Assembly (NCBI GenBank): GCA_934667845.1
Contig: CAKUMQ010000007.1
Location: 3,925-67,924 of the forward strand
DNA from: an uncultured Eubacteriales bacterium
GTDB lineage: Bacteria; Bacillota; Clostridia; Oscillospirales; Acutalibacteraceae
Direction of reading: 5' to 3'
Length of the DNA stretch: 64,000 bases
The position numbers were made by a program, and so were the translations under genes. Positions 56,915 through 64,000 of this stretch are shown here, piece by piece (positions within the stretch are counted from its first letter, which is position 1; each line of letters opens with the position of its first letter). The notes below the pieces were generated by a model, which was given only the letters and a program-made list of their open reading frames with translations, was not told the origin of the DNA and ran no database searches.

Positions 56915-58299
56915 GTCGCGTGTTTCTGACCGTTTTGCACATGAGCGCGGCGGCGGGCTTTATCGTCGCGGTGATCGCGCTGCTGCGACTCGCACTCGCG
57001 AGAGCGCCGAAGCGGATCACGGTATGGCTCTGGGCGATCGCGGCGGTGCGGCTTCTCTGTCCGTTTGCGCCGGAGAGCCGGCTGAGCCTGCTGCCGCGCG
57101 CGGAGGCGGTCAGCCCCGGGGGGATGGCGGCGGAGGTGCCGCAGCTTGCCGCCGGGATCTCTGCCCTTGACCGCGCCGTTAATCCTGCCGCCGCAGTATC
57201 GCCTGACACGGCGGGCGCGGCTCCGGCGGCGGGCGTGCTCCCGCTTCTTGCCGCCGTGTGGCTTTTGGGCGCGGCGCTCATGCTGCTTTATGCGGCGGTC
57301 GTCTATCTGCGCGTAAAGCGGCGGGTCGGCACGGCGGTCTTGCAGGGCGGCGGGATCTGCCGGAGCGAACGGGTGGATTCGCCGTTTGTACTGGGCGTGT
57401 TCCGCCCGCGGATCTATCTGCCGTTTGCGCTGACCGGGCGGGACGCGGAGATGGCGGTCGCGCACGAGCGGGCGCATATCCGCCGCGGGGACTGCCTGTG
57501 GAAGCCGCTCGGGTTTTTGCTGCTGGCGCTGCACTGGTTCAATCCGCTGCTGTGGCTCGGCTATGCGCTGTTCTGCCGGGATCTGGAGCTTGCCTGTGAT
57601 GAGGCGGTCGTTTGCGGTATGACGGCGGGAGAACGCGCGGATTATGCGCAGGCGCTGCTGTGCTGCAGCGTTGACCGCCGCACCGCCGCGATGTGTCCGC
57701 CCGCTTTTGGCGGGGTCGGGGTCAAGCGGCGGGTGAAGCAGGTGTTAAACTACAAAAAGCCCGTGTTCTGGGCAGTGATCGCGGCGATCGTCGCGAGCAT
57801 TGCGGCGGCGGTGTGCCTGCTCACCGACCCGGCGGGCGGCGCAGTGCGCGCGTTCCGGGCGCAGGCGCTGGTATACACCGACGGGCGGTATTCCTATGTA
57901 CAGTATGCGGATGCCGCGCCGCAGTACCTGCTTGCGGACAACGCGCGGCTGTATATGTGCGCCGACGGCGCCGCGCCCGTGCTGCTCGGGCGGCTTGAGG
58001 ATATGCCGGAAAAGGAGGCCGCGCTCACGGCGCTGTTTTCCGGCAGTGCGGCGGGCACGTGGGACGGCGATACCGCCGCTGCCGTAATGCAGGGCAACCG
58101 CCGCGCCCGGCAGCTGTGCCATGCTGCGGACGGCGGTGAGAAGCTGTATATCCTGCTGGAGCAGACAGACGGCAGCGTTTATCTCGGCTACGGCTATCCC
58201 GCCGACGAGGGCGGGGCGCAGAGCGCGTCGGTCCGCTGGCTGTATAAGCTGGCGGCGGTCAGCCCGTCGTCGGTCGCGGGAGCGGACACGGTCGAATAG
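56911..58299 (+). CDS. BlaR1-like M56 membrane metalloprotease lacking a penicillin-binding domain
   Basis: A 462-residue protein: transmembrane helices near 10-30, 38-52, 108-132, then the zinc protease motif HERAH at 185-189 with a downstream Glu in LELACDEAVV, and a further helix at about 287-305. The exterior C-terminal part (310-462) is a small domain with no SxxK, SxN or KTG motif, so it does not sense beta-lactams the way BlaR1 does. It probably cleaves the BlaI-type repressor in response to another signal. Confidence 0.85.
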   Translation: MSRVFLTVLHMSAAAGFIVAVIALLRLALARAPKRITVWLWAIAAVRLLCPFAPESRLSLLPRAEAVSPGGMAAEVPQLAAGISALDRAVNPAAAVSPDTAGAAPAAGVLPLLAAVWLLGAALMLLYAAVVYLRVKRRVGTAVLQGGGICRSERVDSPFVLGVFRPRIYLPFALTGRDAEMAVAHERAHIRRGDCLWKPLGFLLLALHWFNPLLWLGYALFCRDLELACDEAVVCGMTAGERADYAQALLCCSVDRRTAAMCPPAFGGVGVKRRVKQVLNYKKPVFWAVIAAIVASIAAAVCLLTDPAGGAVRAFRAQALVYTDGRYSYVQYADAAPQYLLADNARLYMCADGAAPVLLGRLEDMPEKEAALTALFSGSAAGTWDGDTAAAVMQGNRRARQLCHAADGGEKLYILLEQTDGSVYLGYGYPADEGGAQSASVRWLYKLAAVSPSSVAGADTVE

Positions 58300-58327
58300 G
58301 GGCAGTGATTCCCCGTATAAACGGCAA

Positions 58328-58375
58328 AAAGCCGCGGCAGAGGGTTTTTCCTCTGCCGCGGCTTTACTGTTTTGC
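58328..58375 (+). terminator. Terminator of the blaI/blaR-like operon
   Basis: Stem AAAGCCGCGGCAGAG (58328-58342) and CTCTGCCGCGGCTTT (58351-58365). T-rich sequence follows on the plus strand and an A-rich side on the left, so it may also serve the convergent phosphoesterase gene. Confidence 0.85.
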
Positions 58376-58383
58376 GGTATGTC

Positions 58384-59058
58384 TTACCGGTCGGACGGGA
58401 CGGGGAGGACGCGGCGGAACACGGCGGTGTGGTTGCGGCTGACGTCGCGATCCAGATGCAGCGCGCCGAAATACCAGTGGGAAAAGCTGACGGTGTCCTC
58501 CAGCATGGACAAAAACAGGTGGACGCCGTTTAACTCACGTGTGCGGGCGATGAGCTGGCCGCCCGCCTTGGCGGACGGCTCGTGGGTCAGCATGATGTCC
58601 ACCCGGTTTTCCGCCGCCGCAAGGCGCGCCACCGCCTGCTGCATCTCCTGCTCGGTCGGCATTTCGCGCTCCCAGAACGTGTTGGCGGCGCGGCGCATCT
58701 CGCGCTCCGGCTCCTCGCCGCCGCCCATGCAGAAGTAGCGCTTACCCTCGATCTCGTAGATCTCGCCGCGCGGCAGATGCCACAGATCACCGGTGATGTG
58801 CCGCGCCTGTCCGCCGTGCCAGTCCTCGAGCGGATAGCGCTCCAAAAGGTCGTAATTTTCATGTACGCCGTCGATAAACGCGACCGTGAAGCGCTGCGCG
58901 CCCCATTTTTCCAGCCGCTTCTGCTCTGCCTCGCTGCCGTCCCAGATGTAGCCGAAATCGCCGCAGATCAGCAGAATGTCCCCCTTTTTCAGCCGGCGCA
59001 GATGCCGCTCCCGCAGGCAGGCGGGATCGCCGTGCATGTCGCCTGTGATATATACCAT
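58384..59058 (-). CDS. Metallophosphoesterase
   Basis: A 224-residue calcineurin-like phosphoesterase. GDMHGD at 6-11 (the DxH metal motif), ICGDFGYIWD (GD), DGVHENYDLL (G-x-H-E) and LTHEPS (second His) give the dinuclear metal site. No signal peptide. These are phosphatases or nucleases; the substrate is unknown. Read leftward, convergent with the blaR-like gene. Confidence 0.92.
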   Translation of the reverse strand: MVYITGDMHGDPACLRERHLRRLKKGDILLICGDFGYIWDGSEAEQKRLEKWGAQRFTVAFIDGVHENYDLLERYPLEDWHGGQARHITGDLWHLPRGEIYEIEGKRYFCMGGGEEPEREMRRAANTFWEREMPTEQEMQQAVARLAAAENRVDIMLTHEPSAKAGGQLIARTRELNGVHLFLSMLEDTVSFSHWYFGALHLDRDVSRNHTAVFRRVLPVPSDR

Positions 59059-59216
59059 AATCAGCCCCTCCTTCGGCGGAAAATTCTCAAAAAAATTTCG
59101 GCGGACCCCCTAGGAAAATCCGCAGAATATGATATAATAGTATCTGTATAAGAGTATGCTTGACGCACCCTCTTACACGGTCAACTATAGTTTAACACAA
59201 CAGGTGGGGTTTGTCT

Positions 59217-60611
59217 ATGCGGGTCAGACAATTTTTTTCGCTGTTTTGCGCGGCGCTGCTTCTACTTTGCGGGCTGGCGGCACCGGTCTGCGCGGAATCG
59301 GAGCAAAAAAACGACCCGGTGGACGAATCCCCGCTGTATGCGCTGCCGGCTGACCTGTCGCTGAACGCATCCTCGATGCTTTTGGTCGGGCTGGGGACGG
59401 ATCCGGCGGACGATCTTCCGCTGATCGGCAAAAACGAGACGACGCTGCGCTCGCCCGCGGCGCTCGTGCGGCTGGCGGTCGGCATCTGCGCCATGGATCT
59501 GATCGAGGAGCAGAAGCTCGACCTCGACAAGGACACCGGCACCTATCACTCCGGCTGCTTTGACCTGATCGCCGGTACGGGCGTGTCGGTGCTCGAGCTG
59601 CCGCTCGGCGCCAAGCTGACGCTGCGCGATCTGCTGACCGCGTCGATGATCCAGACGGCGGGCGACGCGGTGGTGACGCTGGCGGTGGCGCTGGCGGGGA
59701 GCCATGCGGCGTTTGTGCAGCGAATGAACGAGACGGTGCAGGCGCTTGGCTGTACGCAGACGTCGTTCTCCAACGTCACGGGGCTTGAGGGCGGCAGCCA
59801 GTATACCACCTGTGTGGATCTCTACCGCATCATGCGCCGCGCGCTGTCCTATCCCGAGCTGAAAACCATGATGGGGCTGACGGAATACACCGTCAAGCCG
59901 GTCAGCGGCGGCAAGCCGATGACGCTGTATAACACCAACGAGCTGATCCGCCCGGCGTCGCCCAACTACAGTGCAGACTGCATAGCGGGGCGCACCGGCT
60001 ACACGTCGGAGTCCGGCCGCTGCGTCGTCTCGGTGGCGCAGCAAAACGGGTATGAATACATGGCGATCGTGCTCGGCTGTCCCGACCGCAACGCGGCGGG
60101 CGCGGGCGGTCTGCAATATGACGATTCCCGCGCGCTGTATAAGTGGGCGTTCCAGAATCTGAATTACACGACGCTGGTCGCCAAGGGTGCGGTCGTGACG
60201 CGGGTGCCGGTTTCGCTCTCTCTGGCGGCGGATTCGGTGACGCTGGTGGCAGCGGAGGACGTGGCGGCGGTGCTGCCCAACGACCTGGACGTGCAGACGG
60301 TGCGCCGCGTCGTGCTGTGCAACAGCACGGAGGAGGCGCCGATCGAAAAAGGCAAGGTCTACGGCAAACTGGAGCTGTATCTGAATCTGGACCGCAAGAT
60401 CGGCGAGGTCGAGCTGGTCGCGTCCGAGGGCGTCAGCCGCAGTCAGCTTCTGTACGTCTGGCAGCAGATCTCCGGCTTTTTCTCGTCGCCGTGGTTTTAT
60501 ATTGCGATCGGCAGTCTGCTGATCCTGCTGTTTGGCTATATGCTGCTGAACATTCTGCACAACCGCAACCGGCGGAAAAACAACCGGCGGCGGGTGCGGA
60601 CGTATAAATAA
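59217..60611 (+). CDS. DacF-like S11 family protein with all catalytic motifs lost (pseudo-DD-carboxypeptidase)
   Basis: ATG 59217 follows AGGTGGGG; 464 residues. Signal peptide 1-27, a DacF/PBP5-like domain (about 45-290), a beta-rich C-terminal domain and a final transmembrane helix (about 425-448) with a very basic tail. Aligning the DacF blocks by eye: PASxTK is PAALVR (Ser to Ala82, Lys to Arg85), SGN is TAG (147-149), and KTG is RTG (259-261, Lys to Arg). The flanking blocks (LTLRDLLTASM, AFVQRMNETVQALG, GYTSESGRCVVSVA) are well kept. So the fold is maintained but the serine protease chemistry is not. Role may be structural or regulatory in wall synthesis. Confidence 0.88.
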   Translation: MRVRQFFSLFCAALLLLCGLAAPVCAESEQKNDPVDESPLYALPADLSLNASSMLLVGLGTDPADDLPLIGKNETTLRSPAALVRLAVGICAMDLIEEQKLDLDKDTGTYHSGCFDLIAGTGVSVLELPLGAKLTLRDLLTASMIQTAGDAVVTLAVALAGSHAAFVQRMNETVQALGCTQTSFSNVTGLEGGSQYTTCVDLYRIMRRALSYPELKTMMGLTEYTVKPVSGGKPMTLYNTNELIRPASPNYSADCIAGRTGYTSESGRCVVSVAQQNGYEYMAIVLGCPDRNAAGAGGLQYDDSRALYKWAFQNLNYTTLVAKGAVVTRVPVSLSLAADSVTLVAAEDVAAVLPNDLDVQTVRRVVLCNSTEEAPIEKGKVYGKLELYLNLDRKIGEVELVASEGVSRSQLLYVWQQISGFFSSPWFYIAIGSLLILLFGYMLLNILHNRNRRKNNRRRVRTYK

Positions 60612-60656
60612 CCGGTAGAAATAAGAAGAACCAAATACATGAAGGAGGAAACCGTC

Positions 60657-61091
60657 ATGGCGCGCAAATATGTACAATATGGATCGTTTCTGTTTTGTCT
60701 GCTTCTGTGCATGAGTCTGCCGTTTCTGATGCTCGCGGTGGAGCAACGGCTGGAAATGCAGCTGGATTCCGCGACCAAAGCGCCGTGCACGGTGGAATAT
60801 ACCGAGGACGGGCAGGTGGTCACGCAGAAAAAGGTCGTGCTTTCTCTGCAGAATGACACCGCGGTTATCACGACAAAAAAGGGCGATGTGGTCACGTCGA
60901 TGGACACCGATCAGCTGCGCGGCACGTCGCCGTCCTCGGTCTACTCCCGCGGGATGCTGTATGCCGGGCTGTCGACCCTTATTGTCAGCGTGCTGCTGAT
61001 CGTGCTGCTGATCCCGCTCAACGCATTTTTGATCCAGTTTTCCATTGAGCACACTCCCGACGGCCGTTTCCATCCCTTCGACGCCGCCTGA
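60657..61091 (+). CDS. Two-TM membrane protein, unknown function
   Basis: ATG 60657 is preceded by AAGGAGG; 144 residues. Two transmembrane segments (about 10-30 and 98-125) flank an external beta-rich segment of ~65 residues (APCTVEYTEDGQVVTQKKVV). No family recognised. It lies 45 bp after the pseudo-carboxypeptidase gene and is probably co-transcribed with it. Confidence 0.65.
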   Translation: MARKYVQYGSFLFCLLLCMSLPFLMLAVEQRLEMQLDSATKAPCTVEYTEDGQVVTQKKVVLSLQNDTAVITTKKGDVVTSMDTDQLRGTSPSSVYSRGMLYAGLSTLIVSVLLIVLLIPLNAFLIQFSIEHTPDGRFHPFDAA

Positions 61092-61093
61092 CT

Positions 61094-61137
61094 TCCTTTT
61101 CTTTTTGGAAAAAAAGAAAAGGAAGCAAAAGAAAAAC
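61094..61137 (+). repeat. Hairpin repeat with AAAAGAAA tail, copy 1 (also a likely terminator)
   Basis: A 15-bp T/A-rich perfect stem (CTTCCTTTTCTTTTT and AAAAAGAAAAGGAAG) with a GGAA loop, then GCAAAAGAAAAACC. Related hairpins with the same tail occur near 61194, 63802 and 63926. It follows a stop codon at once. Confidence 0.75.
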
Positions 61138-61193
61138 CCTAATGTCCCGGACTTATAGGCGGCGAGGATTCGCCGGGTGATAGCTTCTTATGT

Positions 61194-61260
61194 TACCCTT
61201 AAAAAGGGGCAAAAGAAACTTTCGTTGGCTCGGGCTGTCGGCTGTGCGGACTTGTGCCGT
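61194..61260 (+). repeat. Hairpin repeat with AAAAGAAA tail, copy 2 (long form)
   Basis: CCCTTAAAAAGGGG hairpin, GCAAAAGAAACT, then a segment reading GGCTCGGGCTGTCGGCTGTG and GGACTTGTGC. The same longer segment recurs from 63946 to the window end. Confidence 0.65.
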
Positions 61261-61337
61261 CCTCAGTTCCCCTGTACAGCCCGACAGGCGCGATCCACGC
61301 GCGGAATTTTGATTCCGCCGCAGAGAAAGCACATCTC

Positions 61338-61485
61338 GGCTCCCCTGTGCAAGGGGAGCTGTCACGGCTCTGCCGTGACTGAGGGGTTGACGGCAGACGT
61401 AAAAACGCCTGCATATCCCTTTTTGGCTGTACCCACAACCCCTCCGCCGCGCTGTGCGCGCCACCTCCCCTTACACAGGGGAGGC
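61338..61485. repeat. MITE-like 148-bp palindromic repeat, copy 2
   Basis: Same ends and nested inverted repeats as 7611-7756 (GGCTCCCCTGTG.., GAGGGGTTG, CAACCCCTC, ..ACACAGGGGAGGC). The middle, between GACGGCAGACGT and ACCCACAACC, has diverged. Around 61587-61612 a fragment (GACGGGGTTGACGGCAGCAG) looks like a remnant of another copy. The rest of the 61092-61689 gap holds no gene I can support. Confidence 0.8.
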
Positions 61486-61689
61486 GAGAGGTGCGGAATT
61501 TTTCAGCAGTGCGCCTGACGGGCTGGGGATGGACTAAGCTGCCTGCCCCCCTAAAAGCCCGGCACACAGGCGGCACGAATTTGCCGCGGCTGACGGGGTT
61601 GACGGCAGCAGTCGAGCGCTTTCACTTATACAAACAGCAATAACCAACTATACATATTCCCACCTGTATACGATTTTGAGGAGGAGCCG

Positions 61690-62559
61690 ATGACGCCACC
61701 CATCGAACTGACGCACATAGCCGACGTGCGCGCGCTTTTGCAGCGGCACGGCTTCACGTTTTCCAAAAAGCTGGGACAGAATTTTCTGATCAACCCGACG
61801 GTGTGTCCGCGCATGGCGCAGGCGTGCGGGATCGGCAAAGACGGGGGCGTTTTGGAGATCGGTCCGGGGATCGGCGTGCTGACGCGGGAGCTTGCCAAGG
61901 TGGCGGGGCGGGTCGTCGCGATCGAGCTGGACGACCGACTGCCGCCGGTGCTGCGCGAGACGCTGGCGGACTGTGACAATGTGACGGTGGTGCAGGGCGA
62001 CGCGATGAAGCTCGACCTGCACGCGCTGCTGGCGGCGCATTTTCCACCGGGGATGCCGGTGGCGGTATGCGCGAACCTGCCGTATTACATTACATCGCCG
62101 CTGATCATGCGGCTGCTCGAAAGCCGGCTGCCGCTGACGTCGGTGACAGTGATGGTGCAGAAGGAGGCGGCGGAGCGGCTTTGTGCCGCGCCGGGCACGC
62201 GGGAATGCGGGGCGGTGTCTCTGGCGGTGCAGTATTATGCCGAGCCGCAGCCGCTGTTTGCGGTGTCGCGCGGCAGCTTTATACCGGCGCCGCATGTGGA
62301 CAGCGCAGTGATCCGTTTGGCGGTGCGCCCACAGCCGCCGGTAGCGGTTGCTGACGAAAAGCGGCTGTTTGCGGTGATCCGCGCGGCATTCGGGCAGCGG
62401 CGCAAGACGCTGGTCAACGCGGTATCCGCGGCGGGCTATTCCTCGGCGGAGATCCGCGCGGCGCTTGACGGCATGGGGCTTTCCCCGACGGTGCGCGCCG
62501 AGGAGCTGACGCTGGCGCAGTTTGCGGCGCTGACCGACCGGCTGACGGCGGGGGAATAG
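61690..62559 (+). CDS. rsmA: 16S rRNA (adenine1518-N6/adenine1519-N6)-dimethyltransferase
   Basis: A 289-residue KsgA-type methyltransferase. FSKKLGQNFLINP at the N-terminus, SAM motif LEIGPGIGVLTREL (55-68), VVAIELDDRLPPVL, catalytic NLPYYITSPLIM (118-129) and FIPAPHVDSAVIRL are all canonical. It dimethylates two adjacent adenines in 16S helix 45. GAGGAG ribosome site. Confidence 0.96.
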   Translation: MTPPIELTHIADVRALLQRHGFTFSKKLGQNFLINPTVCPRMAQACGIGKDGGVLEIGPGIGVLTRELAKVAGRVVAIELDDRLPPVLRETLADCDNVTVVQGDAMKLDLHALLAAHFPPGMPVAVCANLPYYITSPLIMRLLESRLPLTSVTVMVQKEAAERLCAAPGTRECGAVSLAVQYYAEPQPLFAVSRGSFIPAPHVDSAVIRLAVRPQPPVAVADEKRLFAVIRAAFGQRRKTLVNAVSAAGYSSAEIRAALDGMGLSPTVRAEELTLAQFAALTDRLTAGE

Positions 62560-62650
62560 GCGGCACGCGGCAAAAAAGACGGTTTTTTTCGTTCCGTCCC
62601 CTAAAAAGGGGATGGGGCGGCTGATGTTATGAAAGGTGAGGTAGACCAAC

Positions 62651-63799
62651 ATGGATGACAAGGCAATTATGCAGGCTCCCGTTCCGACGCTGACGCTTGA
62701 TCCTGCCGCGCAGGCACAGGCGCAGGCGGCGTCCGCGCAGGCGGAGGAAAAGCCGGTCGTGGCACCGGCGGCGATCGAGGATTCGCTGTCGACGGAGGAG
62801 CTGGCAGCGGTGGATTCTTTTGCGAAGGAGATCGACGTGACCGACAGTGCGGTTGTGATGCAGTACGGATCGGCGGCACAGCAGAAGGTATCGAATTTTT
62901 CCGAAACGGCGCTGTCGAAAGTGCGCACAAAGGATATGGGCGAGGTCGGCGAGATGATGACCGATCTGATCGGCCAGCTGAAAGGATTCAACGAGGAGGA
63001 AAAGGGCGGCCTGTTCGGCGTATTCCGCCGCAGCTCACAGAAGCTGTCGGCGATGAAGGCGAAATATGACAAGGTGGAATCCAACGTTGACCGCATCTGC
63101 GACGCGCTCGAGGGACATCAGATCACGCTGATGAAAGATGTTGCGACGCTCGACGAGATGTACAAGATGAATCTGAGCTATTTCAAAGAGCTGTCGATGT
63201 ACATTCTGGCGGGCAAGCGGCGGCTTGCCGAGCTGACGGAGACGGTGCTGCCCGAGTTGCGCACCAAGGCGGAAAAGAGCGGTCTGCCCGAGGACGCGCA
63301 GGCGGCGAACGACTATGCGAGCGCGCTGGAGCGGTTTGACAAGAAGCTGCACGATCTTGAGCTGACACGGATGGTGTCGATCCAGATGGCGCCGCAGATC
63401 CGTCTGCTGCAGAACAACGACACGCTGATGAGCGAGAAGATCCAATCTGTCATGGTCAACACGATCCCGCTCTGGAAGTCGCAGATGGTCATTGCGCTCG
63501 GGCTGGAGCATTCCCGCCAGGCGATGCAGGCACAGCGCGCGGTGACGGATATGACCAATGAGCTGCTGAAGAAAAATGCGGATGCGCTCAAGACGGCGAC
63601 GATCGAGACGGCGCGCGAATCCGAGCGCGGGGTCGTCGATATGGAGACGCTGCGGCACACCAACGAGTCGCTGATCACGACGCTTGACGAGGTCAAAAAG
63701 ATTCAGGACGAGGGACGCCAGAAGCGCCGCGAGGCGGAGGAGGAGCTTGGCCGCATTGAAGCCGAGCTTCGAAGCAAGCTCCTCGAGATCAAAAAATAA
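62651..63799 (+). CDS. TelA-family (toxic anion resistance) protein
   Basis: A 382-residue soluble protein. An Ala/Gln/Pro-rich N-terminus (10-45) precedes long helices typical of TelA: VNRICDALEGHQITLMKDVATLDEMYKMNLSYFKELSMYI-type segments, QMAPQIRLLQNNDTLMSEKIQSVMVNTIPLWKSQM and a C-terminal coiled coil (EGRQKRREAEEELGRIEAELRSK). Linked to tellurite and cell-envelope stress resistance in Firmicutes; molecular role unknown. AAAGGTGAGG ribosome site. Confidence 0.92.
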   Translation: MDDKAIMQAPVPTLTLDPAAQAQAQAASAQAEEKPVVAPAAIEDSLSTEELAAVDSFAKEIDVTDSAVVMQYGSAAQQKVSNFSETALSKVRTKDMGEVGEMMTDLIGQLKGFNEEEKGGLFGVFRRSSQKLSAMKAKYDKVESNVDRICDALEGHQITLMKDVATLDEMYKMNLSYFKELSMYILAGKRRLAELTETVLPELRTKAEKSGLPEDAQAANDYASALERFDKKLHDLELTRMVSIQMAPQIRLLQNNDTLMSEKIQSVMVNTIPLWKSQMVIALGLEHSRQAMQAQRAVTDMTNELLKKNADALKTATIETARESERGVVDMETLRHTNESLITTLDEVKKIQDEGRQKRREAEEELGRIEAELRSKLLEIKK

Positions 63800-63801
63800 C
63801 C

Positions 63802-63843
63802 TGCTTTTCTTTTTGAAAAAAGAAAAGCAGGCAAAAGAAAAAC
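63802..63843 (+). repeat. Hairpin repeat with AAAAGAAA tail, copy 3
   Basis: CTGCTTTTCTTTTT and AAAAAGAAAAGCAG around a two-base loop, then GCAAAAGAAAAACC. Directly after the TelA stop; likely also a terminator. Confidence 0.75.
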
Positions 63844-63925
63844 CGGTTAGCACGATTTAACGGTGGGGCAGACCTGCGGGATTGAACCACCGAATACTGC
63901 TTTGGGAAAAAGAAAAGCAGGCACC

Positions 63926-64000
63926 CCCTTTTCTTTCGAAAAGAAAAGGGGGCAAAAGAAACTGAAATCGGCTCGGCTTGTCGGCTGTACGGGCTTGCGC
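63926..64000 (+). repeat. Hairpin repeat with AAAAGAAA tail, copy 4 (long form, cut by window end)
   Basis: CCCCCTTTTCTTT and AAAGAAAAGGGGG, then GCAAAAGAAACTG and the longer segment GGCTCGGCTTGTCGGCTGTA and GGGCTTGCGC, matching 61207-61258 closely. Between this and copy 3 lies a partial hairpin (63895-63920). Confidence 0.7.

Noticed and set aside
61094..64000. CRISPR array
   Set aside because: The repeats are hairpins of variable stem sequence at irregular spacing with no constant repeat-spacer pattern and no cas genes.
1..64000. tRNA, rRNA, tmRNA, SRP or RNase P RNA genes
   Set aside because: None could be recognised by eye on either strand; the intergenic gaps are too short or are explained by the features listed.

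Overview
The window is GC-rich bacterial chromosome with dense genes, short intergenic gaps, strong AGGAGG-type ribosome binding sites and vegetative promoters of the TTGACA-N17-TATAAT type. LL-diaminopimelate aminotransferase (DapL), a TPP-riboswitch ThiT, TelA, the rpmH-rnpA-yidD-yidC-jag cluster, a BlaI/BlaR-type pair and LplABC-like sugar transporters without a dedicated ATPase point to a Gram-positive Firmicute, probably a gut-type Clostridia/Oscillospiraceae member. This taxonomic call is inference. No rRNA, tRNA, CRISPR array, phage or intact transposase was found.

Region by region. (1) 1-7330: a leftward ten-gene operon of small metabolic enzymes: two SAM methyltransferases, three alpha/beta hydrolases, two ATC-hydrolase-like proteins, an MBL-fold hydrolase, a PanE-like reductase and a membrane protein. 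It is read from a promoter carrying a palindromic operator. (2) 7392-7756: a decayed ABC-transporter tail and a 146-bp MITE-like repeat. (3) 7862-10902: metQ-metN-metI on the minus strand. The MetQ protein is circularly permuted, and the operon has a leader with a Met/Cys-rich peptide, a terminator and a competing antiterminator sequence. (4) 11013-12923: GDPD phosphodiesterase and a small membrane/zinc-ribbon operon. (5) 13038-14183: asnA. (6) 14218-39450: a 25-kb glycan locus built around a divergent promoter region and an AraC regulator. Leftward lie two GH28-like beta-helix enzymes, a repeat-rich surface protein and an LplA-like binding protein. Rightward lie araC, a fused binding protein, two permeases, an NHL/Yip1/DUF5696 trio, two more permeases, a GH38 alpha-mannosidase-type enzyme and a GH36-type alpha-galactosidase.

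(7) 39511-43450: a Cys-motif/LRR lipoprotein, a carboxymuconolactone decarboxylase/aldo-keto reductase/cupin trio and a PAP2 phosphatase. (8) 43470-47265: pyrG (with a leader terminator), dapF and dapL. (9) 47341-49737: a TPP-riboswitch-controlled long ThiT and an SGNH hydrolase. (10) 49807-52400: GT2-GtrA, phosphodiester glycosidase-type and membrane proteins. (11) 52604-56386: thiN and the rpmH-rnpA-yidD-yidC-jag block, with rpmH too short to be found by a length-filtered ORF search. (12) 56469-58299: blaI/blaR-like pair with two operators. (13) 58384-64000: metallophosphoesterase, a DacF-like protein that has lost all three catalytic motifs, a membrane protein, rsmA and telA, with several hairpin repeats and a second MITE-like copy between them.

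The strongest unusual signals are the circularly permuted MetQ, the Met/Cys leader-peptide attenuator in front of it, the pseudo-DD-carboxypeptidase, and the uncharacterised NHL-Yip1-DUF5696 module embedded between two sugar-transport systems.
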